From NCBI RefSeq assembly GCF_024713975.1, contig NC_091107.1:17537501-17601500 (forward strand): DNA of 64,000 bases, in the 5' to 3' direction. Made by a program: the position numbers and the translations under genes. The DNA is from Paralichthys olivaceus. Lineage: Eukaryota > Chordata > Actinopteri > Pleuronectiformes > Paralichthyidae. Within the stretch, counting starts at the first letter, position 1, and each line of letters opens with the position of its first letter. Under the pieces are notes generated by a model. That model worked only from the letters and a program-made list of their open reading frames with translations, searched no databases and had not been told where the DNA came from. Shown here in pieces: positions 12,701-25,961 of the stretch.

Positions 12701-14936
12701 AGTCTGACTGGGTCTAATATAAGTTTTGCTCCTTATCTTTTCTCCATTGTTCTGCAGTCTACTCTCAGGTTGTTCAAACTTTAACTGTCTTCATTTGTGA
12801 TTATCAACATTCAACATACATTAATCCTTATGGGACTCCTTCAGTTGATTTAATATTTTCTCAGCTTTTAACAAAACCAAACGTGAAACCGATACAATCA
12901 CAGAAATGCAGAAACATTATATGTGATAGGCTGCTAATCAGGGACGTTGAAAGGTAAAATTTGCGACTAAAGGTTTCCACACTAATGAAAGAGAAGACCA
13001 CAGATTACTCCAGAGAGAAATTACAGGAGGTTTCTGTCGAAGCCATTACGCTCCATCATGTTCAAAAGAAAAAGATTTATTTGGATTAATGAACCGACAT
13101 TGTGTGAAAATAACTGCCTGACCCCCAAAAAACTATCTTAAGTGAGGCTCTGGTCCCAGACATACGCCACAGCTCTTGTTTCACTCCAGCTCCTGTTTTC
13201 ATCCCAAAGGAGAATCATCTTTATGAAACCCTCAGGTAGAACGGCACAGACAGTGACTCATATGGAAGAAGAGGCTACAGGATTGAGAGAAAAGCTGCTA
13301 TTTTAAGCACATTGTGCTGAGGAAAACGCCTGCCTTACATGCACTGCACTGCAGCGCCATTGATTCATATCAAAAGACCCGCTGATGATTCAACACTAAA
13401 GAAACTTCATGTGAGGTAAATTCCCTTGTTGAGTCGCTGATAACAGGGATGAGGAGGATGATGAGGCCTTATACAATAGATTCTCTTTATGGGTCAATCA
13501 TGAATTGTATGAGAAGTGATCAAGTGTCCATCTGGCATTGCCGAGCAACACCTGCCACACACACATACACACACACACTCACAGTGCAGCAGGCTTACAC
13601 ACAGCTCCCATACAATATAGCTGCACCTCCCTGTCCAGAGTCAAGCCTCAGCAAAGCCACTGTAGATAACATCTCCTTCTCCCGATCATTATAATTCCTG
13701 CTGCTGACAGGTGCCTCCAATAGACCTCACATACGTGGGGCACAAAGCAGCAACGCAAAAGCCCTTTCTCCTGCTTTTCTTCCTCCTCCTCTCTCTCTCT
13801 CTACTCTCAATTAAATGCTCATTGATGTCCTGGAGAGGAGAGGGGAAGGGAAGGAATGAGGGGGTGTATAGGTTCTGCATCTACCCAGAACGCCGCTCCT
13901 CTTTCGTCCATCCCTCGCGCTCCTTCATAATAGATCACAAAAGCGGATCAGATCAGACAGGAGGATCAAATAGCTGGTTTGAAATGTATGGGATCCCTCA
14001 CAGCCTGGTTTAATGATGACATCCTCACAGCCGGGCCAGAGCTGCTTTTTATTTTATTCTGCTCTGATAATAGGCTGATGGTGATGGTGGGGGCTGATGG
14101 GTATTGTCAAAAAGAGGACCCCAGGCAAAGTTTCTCCTTTCTCTTCTCTCTCAATAGATGCTGTAATTGAATTATGGCGCAACTGATACTTTTGTGTCCT
14201 CCTCCTCCTCCCCTCTTCCACTCGTCCCCCTGGAGTCCTTACAAAAAGACACCAGCTTTGGAATTTGTCCTGTTTTGTCTCTCGGCTTTGAAAGCAGATG
14301 CAAATAAGAAATGGATGAAAAGGGCTTAAATTTTGGAACGAAGTGAAGAATAAATTTGGATGATAACAGTTAATCATCACATTTGCTCATTAGGATAAAC
14401 GTATGTTTGGCATCCCAACAAACAAGTGGTGCACAAAGAGGCCCAATCCAGATATTGCAGATGATCATTTTACATCAAAAAACACAGCACTGCAGGAGGG
14501 AGAGATGAGGGGAGCGAGGAAGATGAGAGGACGGGGGAGTGTGAGAGAAATGTAGAGAGGAAGATGTGGCAGAAAAGCGAGGGAGGGAGGAGCACGCCTT
14601 TTCAAAGTGAAGAAATACTGTACCATCTCACGTTGGCATAACACCACAGCCCACATACAGTAAGGCTCCATCTGTAGATGTTTTATCAGTGTAGTCACTG
14701 TTGATCCATGCTGAAGTGCACTCCTTTATCTCACTTGTTAAGCAGGGTTTAAGCATGAAGGTTTTTATTGCATCACATTAACTGCAGTCTCCATTCAGGG
14801 GCCACGTCCTTCCGAGGCTGCATTTGGAGACTGATTACATCAATGTGGCTCAACTAGAAAAATGTTCTGTCAAATAAGTTCTTCCATCCTTGAGAAACAA
14901 AGGCTCCAATGGGTGGATCTTTCCCCGCCCAACCTA

Positions 14937-15150
14937 TCCCAGGATTCATTGCGTTCCAGTGACAAACCGCTTTTGAAAGAGGAAGTGGTGCCAGCATGCG
15001 ACTAGACTTCTGATGCTTGAGTATCACGCTTCAACTCAAGCAAACAGCTAACGGTTCACATGTTGAAAAAAACAAAGGGGCATTACATCTTTCTCATCTT
15101 GTCCAACTTCAGCTCTGTTGCTAGACAACAACAATAAGGGTGGGACAATC
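14937..15150. repeat. Dispersed repeat of unknown class, copy 1
   Basis: Aligns by eye with 28214-28432, same orientation. Shared blocks include GCCCAACCTATCCCAGG, TTCAATGC/TTCATTGC, TTCAGTGAC, CACTTCAACTCAA, GGGGGCATTA/GGGGCATTACA, TTGTCCAACTTCA and AATAAGGGTG/AATAAGTGCG. I do not recognise the family. Confidence 0.6.
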
Positions 15151-15520
15151 TCATTATGTAAATGTTCAGAACAAAGTGACTAATAAAACACATCGGATTC
15201 AATGTGCAAGGTTTCTATTTTTGTGGAAAACCTACTTGCCTGCCAAAGTCCTCTCCAGGCTTTTACTTTCACAGTTAACTGGATCATGACCACACTAACA
15301 TTTCAATAAATGCCCATCTGAACTCATTTTCACATTCATCTACTCCACCTTGAAAACACAATTTGGACAAAATGCTGTTATCTGTTCATCAGGACACAAA
15401 GGAAACAATCCATCACATGTATTATCAAATACATGGGTTTAAAAGGCAGGAGATGAGTTGAGGAGCAAGAAAATGAATTATTCTTAAAAGAGTATATGAA
15501 AGTGATTTTATCAGCGATCT

Positions 15521-16279
15521 GTGGAGGAGATAATCATCTGCAGAGGGAGCTACTGTCAGTGTTCCAGTTTGAACTGGATGACGAGCCCCAGAAGACTTGT
15601 GAGTCTGCAGAAAAGAGGTAATTTAGATTTTTCTTTTAAGAACTTAGATGTAATATTTATGGGTCTTTCTTGTTTTCAACTTCACACCATCCCAATTAAA
15701 AAAAAATCAGTTTGTATATGTATGTATTCTAACATAGAGAATCTTCATACTAATCATGTCCATGAACGTTTCCCTGCCTCCTGCACCTGTAACAGAGAAG
15801 TTGAAGAGAGCCTGAGAGCATCCTTCAGCAAACCTCCCATACACTCACACCCTCAAAAACTCACACAGCCCAGCTTGCTCTTGCATTTATGCATGATCTG
15901 CACTACCGCTGGTCCCAAGTGCACATTTCATAATTCATGCAATCTGTACTGTAGCAACTGGAAATGCTACTATATCTGCCTCCACCACTCTGCTTCACTT
16001 TCGTCGGCAGGTCAGACTGGTCCATGTTTCACTCAGTTTACATCAAACTCCCTGACCCCAAAAATCGACATTTACCTACAGATCAGAAAAGTTTCAAATG
16101 ACAAAATTGATATCTTTGGTTTGCGTGTCAAACAAGAAACCACATCTCTACGGTTTTACCTCAGCACTATAGGCGTTCTTGCTGTCATCAAGAATATTCT
16201 TTTTCTCACAGTCAAGAGTAAAGTGGATCTCCACAGGAATAATAAATTAAGGGTGTCTGTTACCAGCTCTGGAAAATAG
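15521..16279 (+). other. Unexplained 252-codon open frame
   Basis: Stop-free frame, opening with GTG at 15521; the first in-frame ATG is at 15578, leaving 233 codons. The predicted peptide is rich in Ser, Cys, His and Ile and has no domain, signal peptide or repeat I recognise. It lies antisense inside the LHFPL intron. I saw no evident promoter or splice structure. The length is more than base composition makes likely, but codon use does not look like that of the real exons here. It is reported as an open frame, not as a gene. Confidence 0.2.
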
Positions 16280-19200
16280 TTGCATCAGTCTGATTAAGTA
16301 TCATCCTCATGGCAGAAAGAGCAGCTGTTGCATGTTAAGGTGCCAAGAGCCTGGCCTACTGAGGATTGGGGCAAGAATGATGTAAGTGGACAACAGCATG
16401 CTGCAGAGCGGCTTCATCTTACACGATGACAGCTGATCGTTACACAGCAGGTCACTTATTGAGCTCACTTTTGTAAATCACTGTATGCCATCTTTAATAA
16501 GAATTAATTGCTAAACTTTGTCAACTTGGAACAAACAAGTCCAATTCACAGGAATATTTTGTGTTTAGCAAACTACAGCTACAAGCCACAGTTTTCATTA
16601 AAGGCATCACTAACTGACCCACTATTGGGAATAAAAACAAAATTTTAAATTCTTGTTGTTTTGGCCCTGGAGATTTTACATTTATAAGCACAAAATGGAT
16701 TGAACTCGGCTTAGATCAGATAATTTACACCGACTTGCATCCAAATGACTTTGCTACATTTCTGCTTTTACCCATATGTCCTACTGGGTGCTTCAATATT
16801 CATCTTTTCTTCTCATTCCACCCTCCCTGTGGAGCTGCACATTAGCACAGCAGCAACAAACTCCTCTGTGTCGCAGAGGAGGAAATTAACTTTTTATTGG
16901 GGAATATTTTCCAGCCCCCTCTTGTGTTTTTAGTGGGAGAAAAAGAGTGCATATATTAGTAAACCAATAGTATTTGGTTTTAATAATACCTGCCATTGTC
17001 CATTTGTACAACTAACAACACAGAGAGAAGGTGGGATGATGATCACGACCTGGAACTGATGTGATTGTAAATATCTGTCAGTCTATATGTGGCATCTCGC
17101 TAACCTTCTAATTGGCTCCACACTTGGCATGTCTATTGTAAATGGTCATTGTTGTCATAGTAAAAGCAAAAAGAGTTGGGTTTTTTGTTGCTGTAATGCT
17201 GTATTATAGTGAGCAGAATTACTGAGCTTTTATTTTGAAAAGTGGTGAACTTGGGTCAGTTTCTGAACAGACCTCTGAAATAGCCGACATGTATCGTATG
17301 AAAAAATCACAGCAACTCAGTTAATCATTCAAACTTACATACAAACCGCCACACACGAACAGTAATGAGTCAAATTCAGTTTATTATATGAAAAACATTG
17401 ACTATAAAATCTTCACTGCAGATAAACCAGGTAGGATAAACACAACGTTTTCTAACTTCACTCTGCACCATAGACCTAATGATAAACTGTAAATTCTAAT
17501 GCTAAGTTAAAATACGTTACTGTTTATACAGGAACGCATTATGTGTCTAAATTGAATTGCGATAGTTTCCCACATAAAGGCTGCTTCTATCTGCATTATT
17601 TCCCAGAGGAAGGAAGTCCTCGTCTCTGCTCGTGAGACCGTAAACTCCCCAAAAAAGATCTGATTAGATTCCTTCTGCAAATTCCTTCTGACCCCAAAAC
17701 TAAATAAGAACACTGACAGCTCAAGTCGCAACCAGCGGCTAATTTTTTTAAACGTCTGACATGTCTGAACCGTCTCGGAGCTTTCAAATGCAAAGTTTTC
17801 CGAAGCTGAAATTCAGTGACATCTCCCTCCTCTGAATAAGTCTACACACATGGGACTTGTGGATTTTCTCCTCTGAAGCTGCACAGCTCGCTCTGGGACT
17901 CAACAGAGGAGTTATGTTTGGAAGGCTGGCTCCATCCCAGGAGCTTTAGGTTTTGATGTTGCAGGATTTTGCGAGAAGCACAGAAAAAGCGGAGGAGAAA
18001 AACTATATCGAGACAAAGCCGAAAAACATTGCCGATTCCATCAAACTAGCATCTTCTCCTCTTAAGAGACTGTTCTTCTTCAGAATGACAGCGTTAAGAT
18101 GTGGAGGCAAATTTACCGTATTTAAGTGGGGGGGGGTCCTGTTAACCCTTCTACCTGCGACCCCTGAAGCTTCCGCTACTGACTCACACAGCTACATCAA
18201 GCCCGTGTGCATCGAGCCAAGTGAGCCATCATTTATGTTAAAAAATGGAGAGAGGCTCGCTATTAAATCAATACATAAACTACCCGCAGGATCCACAGGG
18301 TAGGCAGTGGAAGTGACAGGCCGCTTAACAAATTGGTGGCGGCCTCCAGAAGACCGCTGACTCAGCACGTCGCCCCCACCCCCCCCCCGCGCTGGAGAAA
18401 CCGCCACTCTATTATGCTGCCCCATCTCTCGACCTCTCCGATCAGTCAGAAGACTCGCCGTGTCTACCTGGGAACTGCTGATCAGAGGCTCTTAAATATC
18501 GCCAAAGCAAAGAGCATAATTCACACGGGAGATAAACGCGCGTGTGTCGATGCGTTGATTGCGTTCCACTGCTGGGAATCCGGCCAATATTTGAATAAAC
18601 ATCCCCGTGCCTCCCGCTGGAGTAAATCACATTTCTGACCATCAGTGGCTTTCGGAGGAGCGAGTGTGTTGCAGTGAGCCCACTGCTTTGAGAATATCAA
18701 ATATCGCGAAAAGCGGCAGAAAATGATCATACACTGCAAGTAACATCCATCCATCAAACCTGATGAGATCATAAATCCTTCTGCTACTCAGCCAGACTGA
18801 TTTCCTCTCTATTTCACCTCAATGGATATAAAATGCAGATCAACATGTCCCCCTCTTTCCTCCTCCTCCTCCTTTTCCTCATCTCTCTCTGAGGCACCTG
18901 TTCTATCCATCATCTGGACAGCTGCTCCTCTGCACTTTCAATTCCCCACTCGTATTCTGCTCTGACCTCTTGCCCTGCTCCACCCGTCTGCACATGCACA
19001 TCCTACATCCAGGAGTTTCTGACAAAATCTGCGCTCACAGAATTTCGAATGTCTTGAGGTTGGAGACTCCACATATAGCTAAAGACAGAGAAGTGGTAAC
19101 TAAAAATAATATGTATAAGCTAGGATTTATATTGTTTACTTCACATGGGGGAAAAAAAACCTTTGAAAGATTGAGGGGCTGTAGCTCAGCTGGTGCAGCA

Positions 19201-19387
19201 GCTCAGACATCATCACGAGGTCAGTCTCAACCTTCACATCAGTGTCCTTGAAGCGGCATGATGACTCCCATCATGTCCCGATCTCTGTGTGTGTAGACTA
19301 CAGTGATTGTAATAATTTCTAAAACTGTGCCTCTGTTCATCATCATTAACATCAGAACTTGATTGTAAGACCATGCTGGTGATTTGT

Positions 19388-19610
19388 GTGGTGGCCTTGA
19401 AGTGCCAATCACAATTGCGAATCATAAAACACAACAAATCATGAAACACAGTGTGATTTGTTGTGTTTTCTTATTTGCCGTCGTGTTTTGTGATTTGTTG
19501 TGTTTTCTGTTATTCCACTGATTTGGTATTTGCTGTTTTGTTTTCTGATTTGTTGTTGTGTGCTGTGATTTGTTGTTGTGTGTTGTTATTTGCATTTCAA
19601 GGCCACCATA
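19388..19610. mobile_element. MITE with 7-bp target duplication
   Basis: The left end TGGTGGCCTTGAAGTGC and right end GCATTTCAAGGCCACCA are inverted repeats (one mismatch over 17 bp). The element is flanked by identical GATTTGT at 19381-19387 and 19611-19617. The interior consists mostly of repeated GATTTGTTGTGTTTTC-like units. The length is 223 bp with no ORF. The duplication length would suit a hAT-type origin, but the interior repeats contain the same GATTTGT, so the duplication could be coincidental. Confidence 0.7.
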
Positions 19611-20718
19611 GATTTGTTTCCCATTTGCAACCCAAAGTATTCGCTGTTATACTGTATGTGATGGTGAATTGTGTCTTCCGTCTGTGCAGTGACATTGATG
19701 AAAACTTTACTCTACCAACTGCAAAAGCATTGATGTTCACTCATCAAAGCCAACTGAGCTAAATGAACTAGAAATCAGGTGCTGGCAACATTACTGTCAA
19801 TCATTCCCTGAAATCCTTTTTTAATCAATTTCCTACATTCCAGGCAGTCATTGCTTTTATTCTTCTCAAAAGCATGAAAATGTAATAAGAAATATCAAAT
19901 TTAATACCATCTTTTTTGCTGACACATCAGGCTGCAGGTAAGAAATAAAGTCAATCATAAATTGTAAAACACCTTCTAACACCCCACGGAACTTCATTAC
20001 AGAGAGGCTCACCATGGTAATTGCAGTACGCTAAAGTTATCAGGCTATGCAGAAGCCTCAATAAAAGGAGACAGGCTCAAAAAACAAAGGGATGTGTCTG
20101 GATATAAACATTAAAAGCAAAACAACACCCAGGTTTTAATGTGGAACCCAATTTCTTTTTATTTAGGCACTTTCTGTGTATTACTATGTAAGTATATTGA
20201 TATTCAGATGCTCTAAGATGTTTTGCATGTATTGATTTGTTTGCATGTGATTATGTCATGTGACTGACATCATATGACCATTAGGTTAAAAAAAAAAAAC
20301 TTGAGGGAGCTTTGCGTTACTGATGAAGGCCTAAATGGCTAAAACACGCATCATGCAAGTAGATACACAAAACATCATGGACATCATGGAAATACATAAT
20401 ATTAGCCTGGTGAGCTAACATTCAATAATAGATAGAATTAAGACTTGAAGTGTCTTATTATACACTTTCCTGAGGAGTGGGATTACATTGTGGAAACATT
20501 ATAAGTTTAAAATCAGGAGGGTTCATAACACACTGAAGAAACCACAAGGTCCAAAAACTAAACTTGGAAACACTGGAATTCATAGTAGTATATTTGAAGT
20601 TAGAGTAAAAGATATATGTGGAACTGATCAGGGCGAGGCATGTGATCAGTACAGGAGACACAAGTGTGACTCATTAGGTGAGATCATCAGGAGGAAGTGA
20701 AGTGACCAACAATAGCTG

Positions 20719-21040
20719 TAGCTGTGTCTCAATTTAGGGGCAGCATCCTTCATTGGCTGCATTCATCGACCAATTGTGTTACAGCAGAACGACTAAACTG
20801 CCCCAATTCAAATACTACTCCAAATGCAGCTGACAAGTGTGTCCTTCCAACACGCTGTTTGGTTGAGTACCTACATTTAATAATAAATTCTCCTGAAGTT
20901 TTGGCCTTGTGGAAGCACACATTTGTCAGCCACATTTGGAGGAGCCTTGGAATTGGGACAGTCTAGCCGCACGGCTGTGACGCGATCGGTCTACGAATGA
21001 AACCGACGGAGGATGCAGCCCCCAACTTGAGACACAGCTA
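20719..21040. mobile_element. MITE with TA-flanked terminal inverted repeats
   Basis: The ends read TAGCTGTGTCTCAATTTAGG and, on the opposite strand, TAGCTGTGTCTCAAGTTGGG, followed on both sides by GGC.GCATCCT. These are roughly 30-bp terminal inverted repeats. The outermost TA on each side is a plausible TA target duplication, as in Tc1/mariner or PIF/Harbinger-like MITEs. About 320 bp, no ORF. Confidence 0.8.
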
Positions 21041-22267
21041 ATGAGAGAGATAAAATACGAGGAACATCCAAAAGGTAACTTAACGCGACATATCCAAAAT
21101 AAAGTCTACAACTGCAAGAACAATACATAAAAACCCATTGGTTTTCTGACATATAACAGAAAACTAAATGGCACATGGAGTGTGTTGTTTGGCAGCAGCT
21201 GACCTCATGTAAACATGCTGTCAAACATTGTAGCATCCACACAAGTGATGGCATCTGATTGATTGTGGTACAAGATAAGTTAATCTGCTAAAGTAAAGCA
21301 GGTAATGTATTGTTTCAGGATCCTATAGTGTTCCATGCTGGGAGTCCCCTGCAGTGTGAGTACTCCTGTGTTCTGTGTTGATCTGTAGCTCTTGTCTGAT
21401 CTTTTTTTATTCCTGTCAAAGCCTTTCCAGAGCAGGCACACAGCTCTTTGTTTTTAAAGAACTATCTAAAATATGGCTTCTGTCACAGGTTGGGATCAGA
21501 ACTCAAATCTGGCAACACCAGGCAGGTTTAGTCTGGTTGTCTCTTAAGGCTGAGGCACAAACAGAACAAAAGACATGTAAGGATGGATCATGTGAGTTTG
21601 GTTGTTTCGGGGATTTAAAGGCTTTGGATCAGCAGCAAACTCAGAAGTCCCAGATGTCAGCGCATCCTTGAAGCCGAGTGCCTTTTTTAAAGTAGTTAAC
21701 AAAATTTAATAACTATTAAGAGAGTTTTAATACTACAGCAAAGGAAATCAACAAACTAAAGTATACTCTGTCATTGAGTTTTACTGGATGTGAATGAAAG
21801 AACTGCCTTATTAATGAAAATAGAACCACATAGAGGAGAGTCCCCTGTGTTTACCATCAAATAAACATAAAACAGTGTTTAACTGCAGGAACATTCTGAC
21901 CTATAATCACAGAAATATGTACATAAGACAATCTCAACTTGTTCTATGAAAGTGCAAAGAGCCCTCAATGACTAACTGGCTATTTTCTGCAGAGAAATAA
22001 TCCTGATGTTCTTCAATATTTCTTCTTCAAACTGTGTGTATTTTCTGTTCTGGCAGAAAGACAATCGATACAGTTGTTTGTCTCTCATGACACGTGTGTC
22101 GCAGCTCAGCAGCCTTCCAATCAATTTCACTGTTTAGGTGTCGACCCGCAGCACTTCTGCCTTCAACATGGCTGTCGCAGAAAAAATGATGAATGCTGCC
22201 TGATGTCAAGGCTTTACCAGAGCCGACATATTCACAGCAGACGAATCATCTGTAGTACGTACTGCCT

Positions 22268-22770
22268 GAGGGCGTTTTCTCACCTGAAAGTCTAAACCGA
22301 GGTACATGTCTCTGTTACACGGTTACATTTGTTCCAGTTAGTTTTAGTTTCACGTTGTAATTTATGAAGCGGGCAGAAGTTTTTATATCACACAAACGTA
22401 CGTCCTGTCGTCATCACCTACATGGGACTGGTCTACCTTCACTGGACATTGATTGGTTCGTGGACTGATGTGTGTCTGACATCGGCGAGTTGTCAATTCA
22501 GCTATTGTATTCACATTAACTTGAAATGTGCATTGAAAAAAAGCAGTCTTTCTGTTTGAATGGAGAATGAACCGGTTCACTTTCCTATTTTCATTACCAC
22601 TTTAAAGTAATTATGTTTTTTGTTTTTTATTACTAAAATTTGGTCAGTTGGTCTGGACTATGTTCTGAGGCACGTTTCAGGACTGAAATTTGGATTCAGA
22701 CTTATCTCAATAAAAATAAAAAATAAAAGTTGGAAGATCCCAACCAAACAAGAAGGTGTGAAAGCACCCT
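22268..22770. mobile_element. Non-autonomous DNA transposon, copy B
   Basis: Second copy of the element at 3197-3852. Left end GAGGGCGTTTTCTCACCTG; right end AAGGTGTGAAAGCACCCT. These are imperfect inverted repeats, so the element looks complete though diverged. An AATAAAAATAAAAAATAAAA stretch lies near the right end. No transposase. Confidence 0.7.
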
Positions 22771-23226
22771 AACCAGCAGTAGCTGCAAACTACTTGATGA
22801 GCATAGTGTTTGCCTAACACGTTCTTTTCAGTTTTAATGTGAGAACCTAGTGCTGAACAACCCATGATCTACTGTGTCGATGTTTTGCGACAAATTCCAC
22901 ATCATTTCAGCCACAATCCTCCAACCACTTCTCATCCCCATAACTCCGTCTCCACTTCTTCCTCGCAGCGTTGTGCTCCCACCTCTTTTTTTTGTTCGTG
23001 CTTGTTTTGTTCCGTCGCAGTATCAAATCAGAAACTGGACGATCACGTTCTTCTAGGTTGAAATGTATATTGCAAGGCGCACTTCTGCTGCCACGTATCT
23101 GCTGCCTATTTCCTGTAAAAGCTAATAGTGACTGGATGTTGCAGTCAACTCGAGCAGAACGTCTCTCCTCATGTGACACACGACATGATTTCTCTACAAT
23201 CCTCTACCATACACACCCATACATAC

Positions 23227-23535
23227 ATTTACATACATATCATTTAGCTGACGCATTTATCCAAAGACTGACAATGAGTGCATTCAACCATGAGGGTACA
23301 AACTCCAAACAGCAAGAATAATGTAAGTACATTAGCTTCAAAAAAGCCAAACTACAAAGTGCAACATATAAGTGTAACTTGACTCAGACATCTTCTTAAC
23401 CAAGGTGTAGTCGGAAGAGATGTGTTTTTAGCCTGCGGAGAAAGATGTGCAGACTTTCTGCTGTCCTGATGTCAGTGGGGAGCTCGTTCCACCATTTGGG
23501 AGCAAGGACAGCAAACAGTTGTGATTTTGTTTCCC
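23227..23535 (+). repeat. Teleost interspersed repeat (CATTTAGCTGACGC family), copy 1
   Basis: Carries CATTTAGCTGACGCATTTAT, GTGCATTCAACCATGAGGG, AAAAAGCCAAACTACAAAG, AAGGTGTAGTCGGAAGAGAT and GGAGCTCGTTCCACCATTTG in the order known from a widespread teleost repeat. A shorter copy of its 5' part is at 49019-49112. Confidence 0.75.
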
Positions 23536-25894
23536 TCCCTATGTGGCTGTCCATTCAAGACCAGATATCTCCCAGCTCTCCCTTTGCTTGTCGGTGCCCC
23601 TGCTGCCCTGTGTCATCCAAGCTGTATCCACCTGCGACTGCACTGGGGGGGGGTTAAGATATTTGCTCATCAAAGTGATCTCTGACTATGTTCTGCTGCT
23701 GTCATAAACATGTCAAACGGGAGCTGTCAGACTGAAATGGTCACTGTTGTGAAGATTTAAATAAAACATAAAAGCTCGACATAAAACAGACATGCTCATT
23801 CATTCTGCCCAAGGTCAAATTTAATGTCTCTGTGCCCACAACTCCTCTTTCTACAACATTTTCACACCATGAATATCAAATCTACATCGAAGATGTTTTA
23901 AGACTGTTTAAGGATCTGCAGGGAGGCAGCAGTGAAGTCATCATGGAGAGCTTTGATAACAGCCCCTACTTGCCACTGTGCTTCCACTTAAAAGCATCAT
24001 TTAATCCCAAAAAATTAAGAAATCTGATAAATAAAGAACTGATTTGTCACCAAATTGTGAGTCTTTGTATGTTGACGATGTTCCGACATAAAGTGAAAAT
24101 AAGCTGAAGAAAACCAGCATGACTGTGCTCACAGAAATGGAGCAGTTAGCATGATTTGTAGTTAATTGCATAATAAACGCAGAGACACTCACATAATCTT
24201 TAAAGTGCCTACCACAGAAAGATTCTACAAACTGCTGCCAACACTGTCTAGCTCCAAATGAAATAAATAAATAAACACCGAACTGACGTACAAGCACATT
24301 ATTATAAAAGCATAATCCATCCCAGAAAATACTCTCGTCAAATGATGTAACATAACAATAAAAAATAGTTTGGAATGATATGAAAAAGCAAATTGCAGCT
24401 CGGGATGGAGTAAAAACATTCATTCAAATGGCCCATTCATCCATAAATCCATCACGGTATAATCCCTCCCCAGTATCCACACCGTCGACCATTAATTTTG
24501 CCACCAGTCACACGGCGGCCTTGGAGTAAACATGCGCTGTATGATAATAAGTCAGTGTGCTACATTTCATGCAAGACTTGCTGTCAAAGGACTAAACATC
24601 TATCTCTCTCTCCAGTTCTGCTGCCTCCTCCTGCTCCGCACTGAGCCTTTTTTTGTAATGAGTATATTTACTGTATGTACCTGGAATAATTCAAGTTGAG
24701 CAGACAACCAGATACAAAACACCACTAATTTATATCTGGCTGAGCCCGGGGCCCGAGGATGTGTCTGTCTCATAAAGCAGCGGCTGCACGCTCAGTCTCA
24801 GGACAGTGCGCCGCCACCAGCGCCGGGATGATGTGTGGCTCTGTTCTAAACCAGCCACCTGAAAAACAACTCTGCGGAGGAGCCGGTGGTAAAAAATGAC
24901 TCTTGACCTCACTCTCACAACTCTCCTCTCATCCTCATCCTTGCTCTTCCTGGTCGCATTAAGCGCACGGAGAACAAGCGACCCCGGTGAAAGGTCAGGG
25001 GGGAGGTCAGAGCTGGACATGGGTGGGAGCTGTAAGAGCCACGACATTACAGGTGGACTCACTTTAACGATGGCAGATGAAAGGAAACAGAGTTGAGTTC
25101 ATTACCGAGTGTGGAAATGGATGACGGCGGCTTAGTGCTGTGGATGGAGGGGTCGTGGAGAGGATACGGACGGGTTTCAGTGTGGACGATGTGTTTACGG
25201 CTGGATTTTCAACTCACTGAATCCACCTCTCGTTCTGCTCCCTGATGCCCCTCAGCCATTTCTCTCTGAACCCCTAATTACTGCATCACTGTCAACATGG
25301 ACAGCCACTGTACATCACATCAGCGTCTCTTTTGATCACTGTGATGCATGAGAGAACATTTTTTGTGTGTGTGCATCTGCATCAGTCACTCATCACTTTT
25401 CATCTCGCTGTGTGTGTGAAAGTGTGCATGGGTACATCACATCTCTTTGAGCTGTGTCATCCTGAGTGTGTGAGTGTTTCTGTGGAACGCACACACTACA
25501 CGAAGCTCGAAACAGAATGAGGTCGGCAGGAGAAGAAAGCCGCCAGACAAGTCCAGCTTTTGCAATGCAAACTGGGCAAAGGAGTCCCCATGGGGGAAGG
25601 CAGGAATGCAGCATGTGCATTAGACCCCATAACATCATTTATAACTGTCAGACACACTTCCACACAAATGGCTTTCACCACAGAGGTTCCCCCATTAGCA
25701 TTAAAGGAGAGAGGCTGTAAGATGTAGAGGGGGGGGAGAAGAAGCTTTACGGCTATAGTGAATCTCAGGAGCCTGCATCAGGGATGAAATTATGACTTTC
25801 TGTACGTTGGAGATTTCACAGCCCTCTGCTCGTCTGTTCAGCCAGTGTATTTGTCGCAAAAGTGGCAGGGGAGACGTCATGTCCCCTCAGGAAT

Positions 25895-25896
<2 letters not shown>

Positions 25897-25960
<64 letters not shown>
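25897..25960. repeat. (GT)32 microsatellite
   Basis: An uninterrupted 64-bp alternating purine-pyrimidine tract. Confidence 0.98.

Positions 25961-25961
<1 letters not shown>

Noticed and set aside
19178..19250. GGGGCTGTAGCTCAGCTGGT resembling the A-box of a tRNA-Ala gene
   Set aside because: No matching acceptor stem, anticodon arm or good B-box follows; at most a decayed tRNA-derived SINE head.
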